Assembly (NCBI GenBank): GCA_964432985.1 | Contig: CAYSPT010000045.1 | Span: 1-41,040, forward strand | Source of the DNA: CAYSPT01 sp964432985 | GTDB lineage: Bacteria > Muiribacteriota > CAYSPT01 | Direction: 5' to 3' | Length of the DNA: 41,040 bases | Shown here: positions 17,286 through 25,684 of the stretch, one piece after another | Layout of the letters: each line of letters starts with the position of its first letter | How positions within the stretch are numbered: the first letter of the stretch is position 1 | Program-made: the position numbers and the translations under genes | The notes under the pieces: generated by a model | The model's database searches: none | The model's input: only the letters and a program-made list of their open reading frames with translations | What the model was told of the DNA's origin: nothing

Positions 17286-18857
17286 CTACTCCGCCGCCCG
17301 CCTGATGCTCTTGATGGTGACCGGCTTTACCGGGACATTCTGGTGTCCGCCCTTGTTTCCGGTTTTCACCGCTTTCATCTTGTCTACCACGTCCATACCC
17401 CCGCTGACCTTTCCGAACACGCAATAGCCAAATCCCCGCGGGCTCTTGTCTTTGTGGGTCAGGAAGTCATTGTTAACTACGTTGATAAAGAACTGGGATG
17501 TGGCGCTGTCGACGACGTTGGTGCGGGCCATGGCGAGGGTGCCCTTCTTGTTGCCCACGTCTTTACGCGCTTCGTTTTTGATCTGCTCGTGGGTATCTTT
17601 CTGTTTCATGTCTGCGGTGAACCCGCCGCCCTGGATCATGAAGTTGCTGATGACCCGGTGGAAGATGGTGTCGTCGTAGAATTTTTCGTCCACGTACCGC
17701 AGAAAGTTCTTAACCGTAATAGGGGCTTTGTCCGGCCACAGTTCAATGGTGACCGTTCCCATGGATGTTTCCATAATGACCGTGTTACTCATCTTGGTAT
17801 CCGATCCTTTCGTTGATGAAGCCTTTGTTGCTGCACCCTGATCGTTATTTTTTTTGGTAGCTTTTGTTTCGGAATCCACGTCCGGTGAGGAGTTCTTCAG
17901 CGCCTCTTCGACGGCCGCGTCGAGACCGGCCATGGGGTGCCCGTTCCATACGATCGATCCGCCGGTGTCCAGCACGAACGCATGCGGAATACCCTTTACG
18001 CCGTATTTCTGCCCGGCGCCGCTGCCTGCTCCCACCACGTACGTCATACTCATCTTGTCGACGAACTCCTTGACCGTCCCGGCATCTTCGTTGGACAGCC
18101 CGATCATGACGACGCCTTTATCTTTGTACTTGTTGTGCATTTCAATCAGGTGCGGGATGGATTTTCGGCAGGGCGGGCACCAGGTTGCCCAGAATTCCAC
18201 CACTACGATCTTTCCTTTCAGCTCCTTGAGGGTGAGCGGATCGGAGTTGAACCAGGCGGCGGCGTCGATTTCGGGAGCCCCGCTGCTGCTTTCATCTTTG
18301 TCTGCCGCGGCCGTTTCGGCTGCATCCGCTTTTGAAACACCTTCGGGTGGTGTTTTGGCAATGGCCTTGTCGATAGCTTCTTCGAGATTAGACATGGGGT
18401 GACCCTTCCACGTTATGATGCCTTTGGTATCGACCACATAAGCGTGGGGAATCCCGCGCACTCCGTATGCCTGTCCGCTCTGGCTTCCGGCGCCCACCGG
18501 GTAGGTCATCTTCATGTCCTTGACAAAGTCATTAATTTTGGACGCCTCTTCGTTGGAAAGACCGATGACTACCACGCCTTTGTCCTTATACTTATCCGCC
18601 ACTTCGATCAGGTGGGGAATGGACTTTCGGCAGGGTGGGCACCAGGTAGCCCAGAACTCCACCACCACGATCTTGCCCCGCAGTTCCTCCAGGGACAGTG
18701 TTTTGTTTCTAGTTAATGCATCAGTGTTGTACCAGGTGGCCGCTGCTATTTCCGGGGCCTGTGTTCCTATTGTCAGCCCTTCCTGAGCGCCGCATGCGGT
18801 GAGTGCCAGACTTATGATTATCGCTCCAGCCCCCAGAATAAAAAATTTTCTGCACAT
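17286..18857 (-). CDS. Lipoprotein with two TlpA-like thioredoxin domains fused to a cyclophilin-type peptidyl-prolyl isomerase
   Basis: A 523-residue protein. A lipoprotein signal with lipobox LTAC puts the lipidated Cys at residue 22. Two thioredoxin domains follow (~35-168 and ~195-320). Each carries WCPPC (Cys73/Cys76 and Cys227/Cys230), the identical run RKSIPHLIE and a cis-Pro motif GIPHA, so they are an internal duplication. A Ser/Lys/Thr linker leads to a cyclophilin domain (~356-523) with FHRVISNFMIQGGGF and SQFFINVVNN. That domain begins MSNTVIMETSMGTV, like the start of a free-standing cyclophilin, suggesting gene fusion. The predicted role is disulfide exchange and proline isomerisation during protein folding at the envelope. 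GGAGGTGAT at 18864-18872 (6 bases from the ATG) is an unusually perfect ribosome site. It lies 104 bp downstream of the minor-pilin operon on the same strand and may fold its products (inference). Confidence 0.93.
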   Translation of the reverse strand: MCRKFFILGAGAIIISLALTACGAQEGLTIGTQAPEIAAATWYNTDALTRNKTLSLEELRGKIVVVEFWATWCPPCRKSIPHLIEVADKYKDKGVVVIGLSNEEASKINDFVKDMKMTYPVGAGSQSGQAYGVRGIPHAYVVDTKGIITWKGHPMSNLEEAIDKAIAKTPPEGVSKADAAETAAADKDESSSGAPEIDAAAWFNSDPLTLKELKGKIVVVEFWATWCPPCRKSIPHLIEMHNKYKDKGVVMIGLSNEDAGTVKEFVDKMSMTYVVGAGSGAGQKYGVKGIPHAFVLDTGGSIVWNGHPMAGLDAAVEEALKNSSPDVDSETKATKKNNDQGAATKASSTKGSDTKMSNTVIMETSMGTVTIELWPDKAPITVKNFLRYVDEKFYDDTIFHRVISNFMIQGGGFTADMKQKDTHEQIKNEARKDVGNKKGTLAMARTNVVDSATSQFFINVVNNDFLTHKDKSPRGFGYCVFGKVSGGMDVVDKMKAVKTGNKGGHQNVPVKPVTIKSIRRAAE

Positions 18858-18961
18858 CGTACCATCACCTCCGGATTTTTATAAGCATTAACGTAGCATG
18901 AACGGTATTGGTTTCGCAAGAGGCAAATCTCCACCACACCGGATGCTTCGGCAAAGCCATG

Positions 18962-19597
18962 CTAATATTCGTAGACAGTCGGTTGCCCCCTGGCATTGCT
19001 GATCCAATAAGGATCCCTTGCCCAGCTTGCCAGGTGGCGGGGCACCACCCGGGTGGTGAAGAAAAGCTCGTGCCCGCTTTCATTAATCGTCAGCGTAATG
19101 GCGATAGTCGGTATCTTTTTTTTGTTGATCACCTCGGGAGTGAGTGTGAATGTCAACTCCTTGATCTTTTCGCCTACCACCTTGCCGTTTCTCACCAGCG
19201 TGCTGCCGTCCACCGCATAGGTTATCTCGCCGGTCTCCACCGGATACCCCTTGGGATCGTACACCAGTCCACCTTTGCTGCTCAGCTCGAAACGGGTAAA
19301 AGTCAACGTGGGATCGTCGGTCACCTTCAGCCACCAGGACGATTCCCTGATGTCCCGCTTCAACCGCTCCATCATGTGCCGGCCCGTCTGGCTGAGATTC
19401 ATGATCGTGGAGGCACGCTCGAAGAGGGCGTGTGAATTGAGGTAGATCCGGATCATTACCGGTATCACCACAATGACGATAAGAACTACTATCAGCAGCT
19501 CCACCATGGTCAAACCGCGCCGCGCTTTCCGCCTTATGGTATATGCCGAATGCTGTTTTCCACTCTTGGAATTCAATTCGCCAAGTTTTCTCTTCAT
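18962..19597 (-). CDS. PilW/GspJ-like minor pseudopilin
   Basis: A 211-residue protein with a long basic leader and a class III prepilin signal, RRG|LTMVELLIV. Gly28 is at -1 and Glu33 at +5, followed by a hydrophobic helix (VVLIVIVVIPVMIRIYL). The globular part contains GRHMMERLKRDIRESS and several beta segments, as in PilW/GspJ minor pilins that prime type IV pilus or type II pseudopilus assembly. The start overlaps the stop of the upstream pilin gene (ATGA), indicating translational coupling. It is the third gene of a three-gene minus-strand pilin operon. PilW versus GspJ cannot be decided from this sequence; a pilT gene elsewhere in the window favours a type IV pilus. Confidence 0.85.
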   Translation of the reverse strand: MKRKLGELNSKSGKQHSAYTIRRKARRGLTMVELLIVVLIVIVVIPVMIRIYLNSHALFERASTIMNLSQTGRHMMERLKRDIRESSWWLKVTDDPTLTFTRFELSSKGGLVYDPKGYPVETGEITYAVDGSTLVRNGKVVGEKIKELTFTLTPEVINKKKIPTIAITLTINESGHELFFTTRVVPRHLASWARDPYWISNARGQPTVYEY

Positions 19598-20010
19598 GGC
19601 ACGTTACCCCCCTGCGCCGCCACCAGATTGACCAGTCGGACCGAGCGGTTTCGGCCGCTCTCACCCTCCCATTCCACCGTGACTTCTATTTTGGACAAGC
19701 TTCCTCCCCGCATGGGTGTAATCTGCACGGTGCGGATGAACAGGTCGGGTTGGTAGTGGCTCACTCCCAGCGGAAATGCCTGCGGTGATTGCAGCTGCTC
19801 GAAGGGCCGGTTGCTGACCAGTTCAATTCCCTCGGTGGCCAATCCCAGCGCCGCGTTGGTGTCGACCATGGCCTGCACCTTCTTGAGCCCGGAGGTGAGA
19901 TAACCCAGGAGCGGTATGACACCCACAGCGAATATAACCACCGCCACCAGCACCTCGGTCATGGAAAAAGCGGCGTTTCGATGGACCGGAAGAAAAAACA
20001 GGTGGTTCAC
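19594..20010 (-). CDS. PilV/GspI-like minor pseudopilin
   Basis: A 138-residue protein. The start is taken as GTG at 20010 because it overlaps the TGA of the upstream gene as GTGA. A GTG at 20031 is the alternative and would add 7 residues. The prepilin motif is NAA|FSMTEVLVAVVIFAVG, with Ala at -1 instead of the usual Gly and Glu at +5. The helix is followed by LLGYLTSGLKKVQAM and a short beta-rich domain (IEVTVEWEGESGRNRSVRLV) typical of PilV/GspI proteins. It is coupled at both ends to neighbouring pilin genes by 4-base overlaps. Confidence 0.85.
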   Translation of the reverse strand: MNHLFFLPVHRNAAFSMTEVLVAVVIFAVGVIPLLGYLTSGLKKVQAMVDTNAALGLATEGIELVSNRPFEQLQSPQAFPLGVSHYQPDLFIRTVQITPMRGGSLSKIEVTVEWEGESGRNRSVRLVNLVAAQGGNVP

Positions 20011-21233
20011 TGATCGGTCACCGCCTTCCACGAGTTGGTCTGCTCGCCGATGCTCACGAAATAGGTTTTCCGGGAAAGATCCTCCTGGGTGGGCGCCAGG
20101 CGGTTGCTGCCGGTGAGATTCCAGTCCCGGGCATACACGGTACCGGCAATGGAGGTGAAGGCCTCGGTATACACGGTGCCATGAGGTGCCATGAGGTGGA
20201 GGTGTACGGGGTGGGCATCCGGATATCCCTGTATCATGATGTCGCTTTTGCCGCTTACCAGGGTCAGAATCGAGCTGTCGGGTATGTTGAGGCCATTGAC
20301 GGAAAAGGAGGTGAACGGGGTGAAGAGGATACCGTTTCCCTTGACCGCGCCGTTGAGCCGTATGGGACTGTCACTCATCAGTACCGACAGCCCGTCGAGA
20401 TGGTAGGTGCCGGTCCGTGAATTCTTGAAAGTCTCTTCGAAGTCGGTCAGCCGGGAGAAGAGCCGGCTCACTTTCTGCTTGCACAGGGGATACCCGGACA
20501 TGGTGTTAACGCTCTGGTTCCGTTTGATGGTGTAACTCCACTGCTTTTCGATAATGTTTTTCGCTTCGGTATGCCTGTTCAGCGACTCGATGCGGGCCAG
20601 GTCAAAGGTGCCCTGATCCGGCAGGCATCCCCGGTCCTTGAGCCAGAGGTTGTATTGAACCAGCGGTTCCGGCGGCGCCACCCGGATCACCTTGACGTCC
20701 TTGATTATTGACACTTTCTTCTTCGCTTTGCCAAAGACGCTCTCCGCCTGTATGTGAAGCTGCACTCTCTTTTCCAGCGGGTCGGGGGCGGGATCTGATT
20801 CGAATTGCCTTACACCTCTAAAGCTGATCAGGGCTGTGGCGCGGCAGTATTTCTTCTTGCGTTTGTAGGTCTCGCGGAAAACCTGGTTGGCGGTGAGCGG
20901 GGTGAACGGTTTGTCGCGGACGGGATTGAGCACCAGCGTCCCCGCCCGTTTTCTGAATTCCCTGAACCATGGGCTTCCGGGCCGGTTAGAGGTCTCTATC
21001 AGGTGGGCCACCGCTTCATTTACGGCAGATTCGGCCAGGTAGGTGGCGATTTCACCTTCCAGGATGAAACCGGTCTGGGTCAGTTCGCTGCTCATCCTCT
21101 CCCACATGGCCAGGGACAGGAGAAAAATGATAGCCAAAACTGCGCTGAGAGCCACCACGAACATCCCCCTGGCGGCATCCGAAGCGGTAAAACCAGCCTG
21201 TGTGAAAGCCCTTATGCTGATAGGTCGACTCAT
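20007..21233 (-). CDS. PilX-like pilus assembly protein (first gene of pilin operon)
   Basis: A 408-residue protein with one N-terminal transmembrane helix (residues ~24-42, MFVVALSAVLAIIFLLSLA). The sequence before it, QAGFTASD, resembles a prepilin site but has Asp at +5 instead of Glu and the hydrophobic run starts late, so processing is uncertain. The next segment, ATYLAESAVNEAVAHLIE, is typical of PilX/GspK-type N-terminal helices that collect minor pilins. The large C-terminal region, including SILTLVSGKSDIMIQGYPDA, looks like a beta-rich extracellular domain. It is the first gene of the operon and its TGA overlaps the next GTG. I assign a PilX-like role from position and architecture, not from a clear domain match. 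Confidence 0.7.
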   Translation of the reverse strand: MSRPISIRAFTQAGFTASDAARGMFVVALSAVLAIIFLLSLAMWERMSSELTQTGFILEGEIATYLAESAVNEAVAHLIETSNRPGSPWFREFRKRAGTLVLNPVRDKPFTPLTANQVFRETYKRKKKYCRATALISFRGVRQFESDPAPDPLEKRVQLHIQAESVFGKAKKKVSIIKDVKVIRVAPPEPLVQYNLWLKDRGCLPDQGTFDLARIESLNRHTEAKNIIEKQWSYTIKRNQSVNTMSGYPLCKQKVSRLFSRLTDFEETFKNSRTGTYHLDGLSVLMSDSPIRLNGAVKGNGILFTPFTSFSVNGLNIPDSSILTLVSGKSDIMIQGYPDAHPVHLHLMAPHGTVYTEAFTSIAGTVYARDWNLTGSNRLAPTQEDLSRKTYFVSIGEQTNSWKAVTDQ

Positions 21234-21496
21234 ATCCGAATCCCCTCAAACCTCACTTCCAAGCAAATACAATTATACCCGGCGTGGACAGGTTGGGCAA
21301 AAATTGGACGGAGATTATGTTTGAGTGAAGCTTATGTTTTGAGTAAAGTTTGGCCGGAAGAGATAGTGGCGGTGGTTGTGTTGATTCGAGCCCAGGCACT
21401 TGTCTTAATCCAGAAAAAAACATGGCACCTCATGCATCTTCCCGCATTGCGGTATGGCCTAACATACGTTATTATTTGTCCATGGAGTGATTTCCT

Positions 21497-22330
21497 ATGA
21501 GATTTGCGGATTGGGCGCGAAGCTTGCTAAAAGCTATCTTATTCAACATTGACCGCAAGGGAAGCACGAGGCTTAACATGATCGAGTCTTTTCCTCTTTT
21601 TACACCTAATAGTGTCGGCTCTTACAAAATGCTTGCGCCCATCTGTATTGATTCCATAAACAGGACAATACCCGAGTTAGCAAGGCTTGCTCGGAATCTT
21701 CATGAAAAAGAGGCTGAGATTATCGATGTTGAACGGTTTTGCCTCTTTCATGAAGGCGAAGAATCCGCCGAGGCTCTTTCAAAGCTTTTTGATAAATATG
21801 GGAGTGATAAGTCACGCGACCATAATTATCATTTCGTATATGGCGCAATCTTGCGGGAGAACCTGGGTGATTGCGTGGTCGAGATCGGTATAGGGACCAG
21901 GCATGAGGATGTCGTGTCACATATGGGCAAGTCTGCCCGCCCAGGCGCGTCGTTGCGCGCCTTCAGAGATTTTACTGACGGGCTGGTCGTTGGCGCCGAC
22001 TATGATCGTCGGGTCTTATTCACGGAGGAACGAATAGATACTTTCTTTGTAGATCAAACTGATCATACTTCTTTCGGCGAGCTCAAAAGAAGCCTGCCGG
22101 AAAGTGTCAAACTGGTGATCGATGATGGGCTTCACTCCCCCGACGCGAATCTTACCACTTTGCATTTTGGACTGGAAGTGGTTTCACCGGGAGGCTGGGT
22201 CGTTATCGAGGATATACCGTATGCTGCACTGCCGATGTGGCATGTTGTTTTCGCTATAATTCCTGACGAATACCGCTGCTTCATTTTACGTGGGAAGCAA
22301 TGTTATGTGTTTGCCGTTCACCGGGAATAA
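21497..22330 (+). CDS. Class I SAM-dependent methyltransferase, probably sugar or secondary-metabolite type
   Basis: A 277-residue protein starting at ATG with GGAGTG 8 bases upstream. Residues ~96-250 contain LSKLFDKYGSDKSRDHNYHF, the SAM-binding motif VVEIGIGT, ASLRAFRDF, VVGADYD and LVIDDGLHSPD, ending VVSPGGWVVIEDI. This matches the methyltransferase family common in polysaccharide and macrolide clusters (MycE/TylF-like style), where the conserved acidic residues bind metal and SAM. The N-terminal ~90 residues are not recognised. The gene stands alone between a minus-strand pilin operon and a convergent lipoprotein gene. It and its 260-bp leader are visibly richer in A/T than the surrounding genes, suggesting recent acquisition (inference). 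The substrate is unknown. Confidence 0.8.
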   Translation: MRFADWARSLLKAILFNIDRKGSTRLNMIESFPLFTPNSVGSYKMLAPICIDSINRTIPELARLARNLHEKEAEIIDVERFCLFHEGEESAEALSKLFDKYGSDKSRDHNYHFVYGAILRENLGDCVVEIGIGTRHEDVVSHMGKSARPGASLRAFRDFTDGLVVGADYDRRVLFTEERIDTFFVDQTDHTSFGELKRSLPESVKLVIDDGLHSPDANLTTLHFGLEVVSPGGWVVIEDIPYAALPMWHVVFAIIPDEYRCFILRGKQCYVFAVHRE

Positions 22331-22335
22331 ATGAA

Positions 22336-22361
22336 AAAGGACGGCCTCGCGGCCGCCCTTT
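22336..22361. terminator. Bidirectional intrinsic terminator between convergent genes
   Basis: AAAGG-A-CGGCC-TCGC-GGCCG-C-CCTTT forms a 10-bp stem with one mismatch and a 4-base loop. The A-run on the left gives a U-run for minus-strand transcripts, so it best serves the lipoprotein gene ending at 22387. It also lies 6 bases after the methyltransferase stop. Confidence 0.8.
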
Positions 22362-22386
22362 CGGTTTCGTGTTATAGCAAGTGTGG

Positions 22387-23391
22387 CTAGAACTCGTCTT
22401 CGTCCACCCGCTTGATCTCCGTAGCTTCCGATGAGGGAGGATCGGGCAGGTTGGCCCGGCGGTTGGCCAGTTCGGCTTCAAGCTCGGCTTTGCGCTTCTT
22501 GACCTCTTCGCCTACCTTGTGCTTCTCCACCGCCGCCACGGCGCTGATCTTGCCGTTGAAGCGCTCCTTCTCCAGCAGGTAGGTCTGGTAGGCCATCTCG
22601 GTGAAGGAGTTCTCCTCGCCGTGGAGCCACATCATCAGACTGTAGTGGCTGTAGGCCGCCCGCATCTGATCGTAGGCGTGGTCCAGTTGGGGGTCGTTGA
22701 CCTGCCCGATGGCCCGGGCCAGGTCGAACTCAGCCTCCTCACAGTCCTCCTTGGCGTTGCGGACAATGAAGTCGTCCTGGTCGTATCCCATGGATTTGTA
22801 CCACAGGTAATTGTTGTAGGCGTTGTAGACCCGGTCCCTGGCGTCTTCCAGTTTCTCGTATGGTTCCAGGGCATCATCCTCGTATTTTTCTATCTTGGCC
22901 AGCTCTGTCTTCTCGTAATCGTCGATCTGCTTCATGGTGGGGAAGGGCTCTCCGGCCATGATGCTGTTGATGTCCTTGACCATGTCGTTGTTACCGGCTT
23001 TGGAAGCGCAGTCCTTGGCATAGTCGAAGGCATCGCGGGCTTCGTAATACTTCTTCTGCTGCATCAGCCCCTGGGCCTTGAGAAAGTGCTCCTGGGCCAG
23101 GTTGCCGTAATGGTCGTTGACCCGTTGCGTGGTCTCTGCGATCTTATTTTTCAGCTCCGTCACGGCTGAGCGGGTAACCTTGTCCGTTTTTTCGGCGTAC
23201 TTAAGAGCTTCTCTGTATTCGGACAAAGCACTGACATAATCGCCCTGTGAGTAGTAGGAATCGCCCTGCTCCAGGTGCTTTCTGTACTTCTTGTCCTCGT
23301 TACAACCGGTCAGGCACACCATGGCAAAGCAGCACAGGACCACCATGCACACCACATTGAGGCTTCGGGAAAACCTTTCTGAAAAGATCAC
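22387..23391 (-). CDS. TPR-like lipoprotein, unknown function
   Basis: A 334-residue protein starting at GTG, which overlaps the TGA of the upstream gene as GTGA. The signal peptide ends in the lipobox LTGC (Cys at residue 30). Residues ~35-75 (LEQGDSYYSQGDYVSALSEY) and ~102-135 (HFLKAQGLMQQKKYYEARDA) are tetratricopeptide-like helical hairpins. The rest is almost entirely charged helices with many Glu, Lys and Tyr and ends in a disordered acidic tail. This fits a periplasm-facing scaffolding lipoprotein. It is the second gene of a two-lipoprotein operon. No specific function is recognisable. Confidence 0.82.
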   Translation of the reverse strand: MIFSERFSRSLNVVCMVVLCCFAMVCLTGCNEDKKYRKHLEQGDSYYSQGDYVSALSEYREALKYAEKTDKVTRSAVTELKNKIAETTQRVNDHYGNLAQEHFLKAQGLMQQKKYYEARDAFDYAKDCASKAGNNDMVKDINSIMAGEPFPTMKQIDDYEKTELAKIEKYEDDALEPYEKLEDARDRVYNAYNNYLWYKSMGYDQDDFIVRNAKEDCEEAEFDLARAIGQVNDPQLDHAYDQMRAAYSHYSLMMWLHGEENSFTEMAYQTYLLEKERFNGKISAVAAVEKHKVGEEVKKRKAELEAELANRRANLPDPPSSEATEIKRVDEDEF

Positions 23392-23762
23392 TTCACACCA
23401 CTTCCTTCCTGCTTCACAGCACCCAGGTTCTTTCCACTGAACACGATATTGGTTTTGTCAGCGAATTTCTTGATACTCAACAGTATACTTTCAGAACCCG
23501 AGCTTATCTTCACGTCATAGTCTGCGGTACCTTCATCCACCTGTTCGAGCGAAAGGCCCTGCTCCTGACAGAAGAGCCGGTAGTAGTCGTACACGCTCGC
23601 CGCCTCGTCGCCGGTCCTGAACGCTTTCATCAACGTGTTGTCGACGCTGATGTCGCTGGCGGGGTAGACGGGAAGCGGCTGTTCGAGCCAGACAAATGTC
23701 ATGTCCGTACTCCGCGTTTCCCCACAACCGTTCACGCACGCGAGTATCAGTGAAAAAAACAC
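23388..23762 (-). CDS. Small lipoprotein, unknown function
   Basis: From the GTG at 23762 this is a 124-residue protein with a short hydrophobic start and VNGCGE as a likely lipobox. The frame stays open upstream to a TAA at 23825. A CTG at 23801, 11 bases after AAGGAG (23813-23818), would give a fuller signal peptide (MHRYNRIVLFAGIVFFSLIL then ACVNGC). I regard that non-standard start as possible. The mature part is about 110 residues and has features such as DYYRLFCQEQGLSLEQV and VKISSGSESILLSIKKF, suggesting a small alpha/beta fold. It is translationally coupled to the TPR-like lipoprotein downstream, so the two probably act together. Confidence 0.7.
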   Translation of the reverse strand: MFFSLILACVNGCGETRSTDMTFVWLEQPLPVYPASDISVDNTLMKAFRTGDEAASVYDYYRLFCQEQGLSLEQVDEGTADYDVKISSGSESILLSIKKFADKTNIVFSGKNLGAVKQEGSGVK

Positions 23763-23826
23763 AATCCCGGCGAAAAGAACGATTCTATTATATCTATGCA
23801 GACTATATGCGCTCCTTTTGCATTAA

Positions 23827-23855
23827 ATTGTAGTTGTATAAGGGAATTATGTCAA
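23827..23855 (-). promoter_or_regulatory. Sigma70-type promoter for the two-lipoprotein operon
   Basis: On the minus strand, TTGACA (23850-23855) is separated by 17 bases from TACAAT (23827-23832). The predicted start near 23820 places AAGGAG almost at the 5' end of the message. Confidence 0.75.
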
Positions 23856-23942
23856 GTAAGGAACCCGAGATAATTGGTTGCTTCCTATTGGTCTGGGGGT
23901 GTAGCTGCATCAAACGAGAAGTCTTTGACGCAAACGGTTCTC

Positions 23943-23970
23943 TCCCACTCACATGTTGACGTGAGAGGGA
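23943..23970 (+). other. Inverted repeat overlapping the -35 region of the TPM operon promoter
   Basis: TCCCACTCAC-ATGTTGAC-GTGAGAGGGA pairs over 10 positions with one A-A mismatch. Its loop holds most of the TTGACG -35 element of the plus-strand promoter, so a dimeric regulator binding here could block it (inference). Confidence 0.5.
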
Positions 23971-23984
23971 ACTGTTGTTACGAT
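23956..23984 (+). promoter_or_regulatory. Candidate sigma70-type promoter for the TPM-domain gene pair
   Basis: TTGACG (23956-23961), 17 bases, TACGAT (23979-23984), 55 bp before the first start codon. It is divergent from the lipoprotein operon promoter 100 bp away. Confidence 0.5.
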
Positions 23985-24038
23985 ACACATATAAAAAACT
24001 ATCTTTATAAGAATCTAGGTAAAAGAATTGAGGTCATT

Positions 24039-24869
24039 ATGAGAAGCAAACGTATGCGTTACATCTTGTTGCTGACGGCCGTGGTTCTGATTGTCGGTCA
24101 GCAAGCCGGGGTGGTCTTCGGGCGAACCCAATCGGTCACGTTTCCGCCGCGGCCCGGAGAGCGCGATTTCGTTCTCGACCTGGGCGATCTTCTCACCTAC
24201 AAGCACCAGGAAGAAATCGTCCAGATCTGCGACACCCTGCTGACCGATAAGGCTATTCCCATTATCGTGGTGACTATCGAAAGCATGTCGGAGTACGGCG
24301 CGGACGGATGGTCTATCGGCCGGTACGCCAGGAACCTGTTTGATGAGTGGGGGATAGGATGGGACGAGCTTCAAGGCCAGCAGAGCGGAAAAATCTACTC
24401 GTGGAATTACGGTATCCTGCTCCTGGTTTCCACCGGCGACAGAAAAGCCCGTATCGAACTCGGGGCCGACTGGGGTCATGAGAAGGACGACGCGTGCCAG
24501 CGCATCATGAATGATTTCATCGTCGCCAAGTTCAAACAACGTGATTTCAGCGGGGGGATTCTGCTGGGAGTAAAAGCCCTGGAAGCCATGGCCCGGGAAA
24601 AGCAATTACCCATGATTCCCCGCCCGTGGTGGCATTATGCGCTGGTAGTCGGCTTCATTGTCCTGATGATAGGTACGGCCCACTCGTTGTACAAAAGCGG
24701 AGCCAGCGGCTGGGCCTGGGTATTCTGGGGAGCTGTATTCGCCCTTCTTGGCTGGCTGCTGATAAGTTTTCTCACGTCTTCACGCCGCGGAGGCGGCAGC
24801 GCGGGATTCAGCGGCGGTTCGTTCGGCGGCGGATTTTCCGGAGGTGGAGGGGCCACGGGATCGTGGTAG
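24039..24869 (+). CDS. YgcG-type TPM-domain membrane protein
   Basis: A 276-residue protein. ATG at 24039 is chosen because GAGG lies 5 bases upstream and a signal sequence (residues 6-28) follows. The TPM domain spans ~43-185, with FVLDLGDLLT, IPIIVVTIESM and YGILLLVSTGDRKARIELG. Two transmembrane helices follow at ~198-217 and ~224-246, then a Gly/Ser-rich tail (GGSFGGGFSGGGGATGSW), the classic layout of YgcG-family proteins. The TPM domain is extracytoplasmic and has been linked to phosphatase or photosystem-repair activity in other organisms; bacterial roles are unclear. It is followed after 7 bp by a second TPM gene. Confidence 0.88.
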   Translation: MRSKRMRYILLLTAVVLIVGQQAGVVFGRTQSVTFPPRPGERDFVLDLGDLLTYKHQEEIVQICDTLLTDKAIPIIVVTIESMSEYGADGWSIGRYARNLFDEWGIGWDELQGQQSGKIYSWNYGILLLVSTGDRKARIELGADWGHEKDDACQRIMNDFIVAKFKQRDFSGGILLGVKALEAMAREKQLPMIPRPWWHYALVVGFIVLMIGTAHSLYKSGASGWAWVFWGAVFALLGWLLISFLTSSRRGGGSAGFSGGSFGGGFSGGGGATGSW

Positions 24870-24876
24870 ATCTATT

Positions 24877-25557
24877 ATGAAAAAAGCGAGCACGTTTTTT
24901 ACAGAAGAAGAAAAGGCACAGATCAATCGGGCTGTGACCGACGCGGAAAAGAAGACATCCGGCGAAATCGTTCCGGTCCTGGCGACGGACAGCGGTCGTT
25001 ACGACCGGGCCGAGGACATCGGCGGCTTGTGGTTCGCCTGTATCGTCCTGTCCCTTATATGGGTGTATGTGCAGGGTGTGGTACCGGCTGCCGCCTGGAG
25101 CTCAGAACTGGGAGCTGTAAAGCTGGGTCTCGTCCCTGTCCTGGCTATTCTCATCGTCTCTTTCATGCTCGGCGCAGCCTTGACCAGCCGGATCTGGTTT
25201 GTGCGTCACCTGTTCACCAGCCGCAAGGAGATGCGCCAGTGTGTCCAGGCAGGCGCTCAACGGGCTTTCTACGAGCACAAACTCCGGGGAACTCTCGAAG
25301 CGACCGGAGTGTTGATCTACGTCTCACTCTATGAAAGAATGGTATATGTTCTGGGCGACGAGGGAATCAGCGAAAAGCTCTCCCAGGATGATTGGGACGA
25401 GGTATGCGGCACCATCATTAAGGGAATTCGTGATGGACAGGGAGCCGAGGGGTTATGCAGTGGGATAGCTGAATGTGGAGCGCTGCTGACGGAACACTTT
25501 CCCATCAGGGAAGAGGATGAAAACGAACTGCCTAACGAACTGGTGGTGATTGACTAA
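24877..25557 (+). CDS. Second TPM-domain membrane protein
   Basis: A 226-residue protein from ATG at 24877; an in-frame ATG 33 bases upstream overlaps the previous gene and is less likely. The TPM-like region is interrupted: an N-terminal part (FFTEEEKAQINRAVTDAEKK then SGEIVPVLA), two transmembrane helices (~48-66 and ~84-104), then RQCVQAGAQRAFYEHKL, GVLIYVSLYERMVYVLGDEG and an acidic C-terminus. This matches the shorter TPM paralogues that often sit beside YgcG-type genes. The ribosome site is weak, so translation may depend on coupling to the upstream gene. Confidence 0.85.
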   Translation: MKKASTFFTEEEKAQINRAVTDAEKKTSGEIVPVLATDSGRYDRAEDIGGLWFACIVLSLIWVYVQGVVPAAAWSSELGAVKLGLVPVLAILIVSFMLGAALTSRIWFVRHLFTSRKEMRQCVQAGAQRAFYEHKLRGTLEATGVLIYVSLYERMVYVLGDEGISEKLSQDDWDEVCGTIIKGIRDGQGAEGLCSGIAECGALLTEHFPIREEDENELPNELVVID

Positions 25558-25624
25558 CGTTTCAACTGACTTTTCATGAATCATTACAGGTGGTTGTTTC
25601 GTACATAAGCAAGCATAGTAAAGG

Positions 25625-25653
25625 TTGAATTTGTTTAATGGTACTGATATAAT
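25625..25653 (+). promoter_or_regulatory. Sigma70-type promoter for the skp-lpxD envelope operon
   Basis: TTGAAT (25625-25630), 17 bases, TATAAT (25648-25653). The predicted start near 25660 gives a short leader with AGGAGG at 25671-25676 before the skp ATG. Confidence 0.8.
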
Positions 25654-25684
25654 GTTGCGGCTATTTTGTTAGGAGGCAGATACC

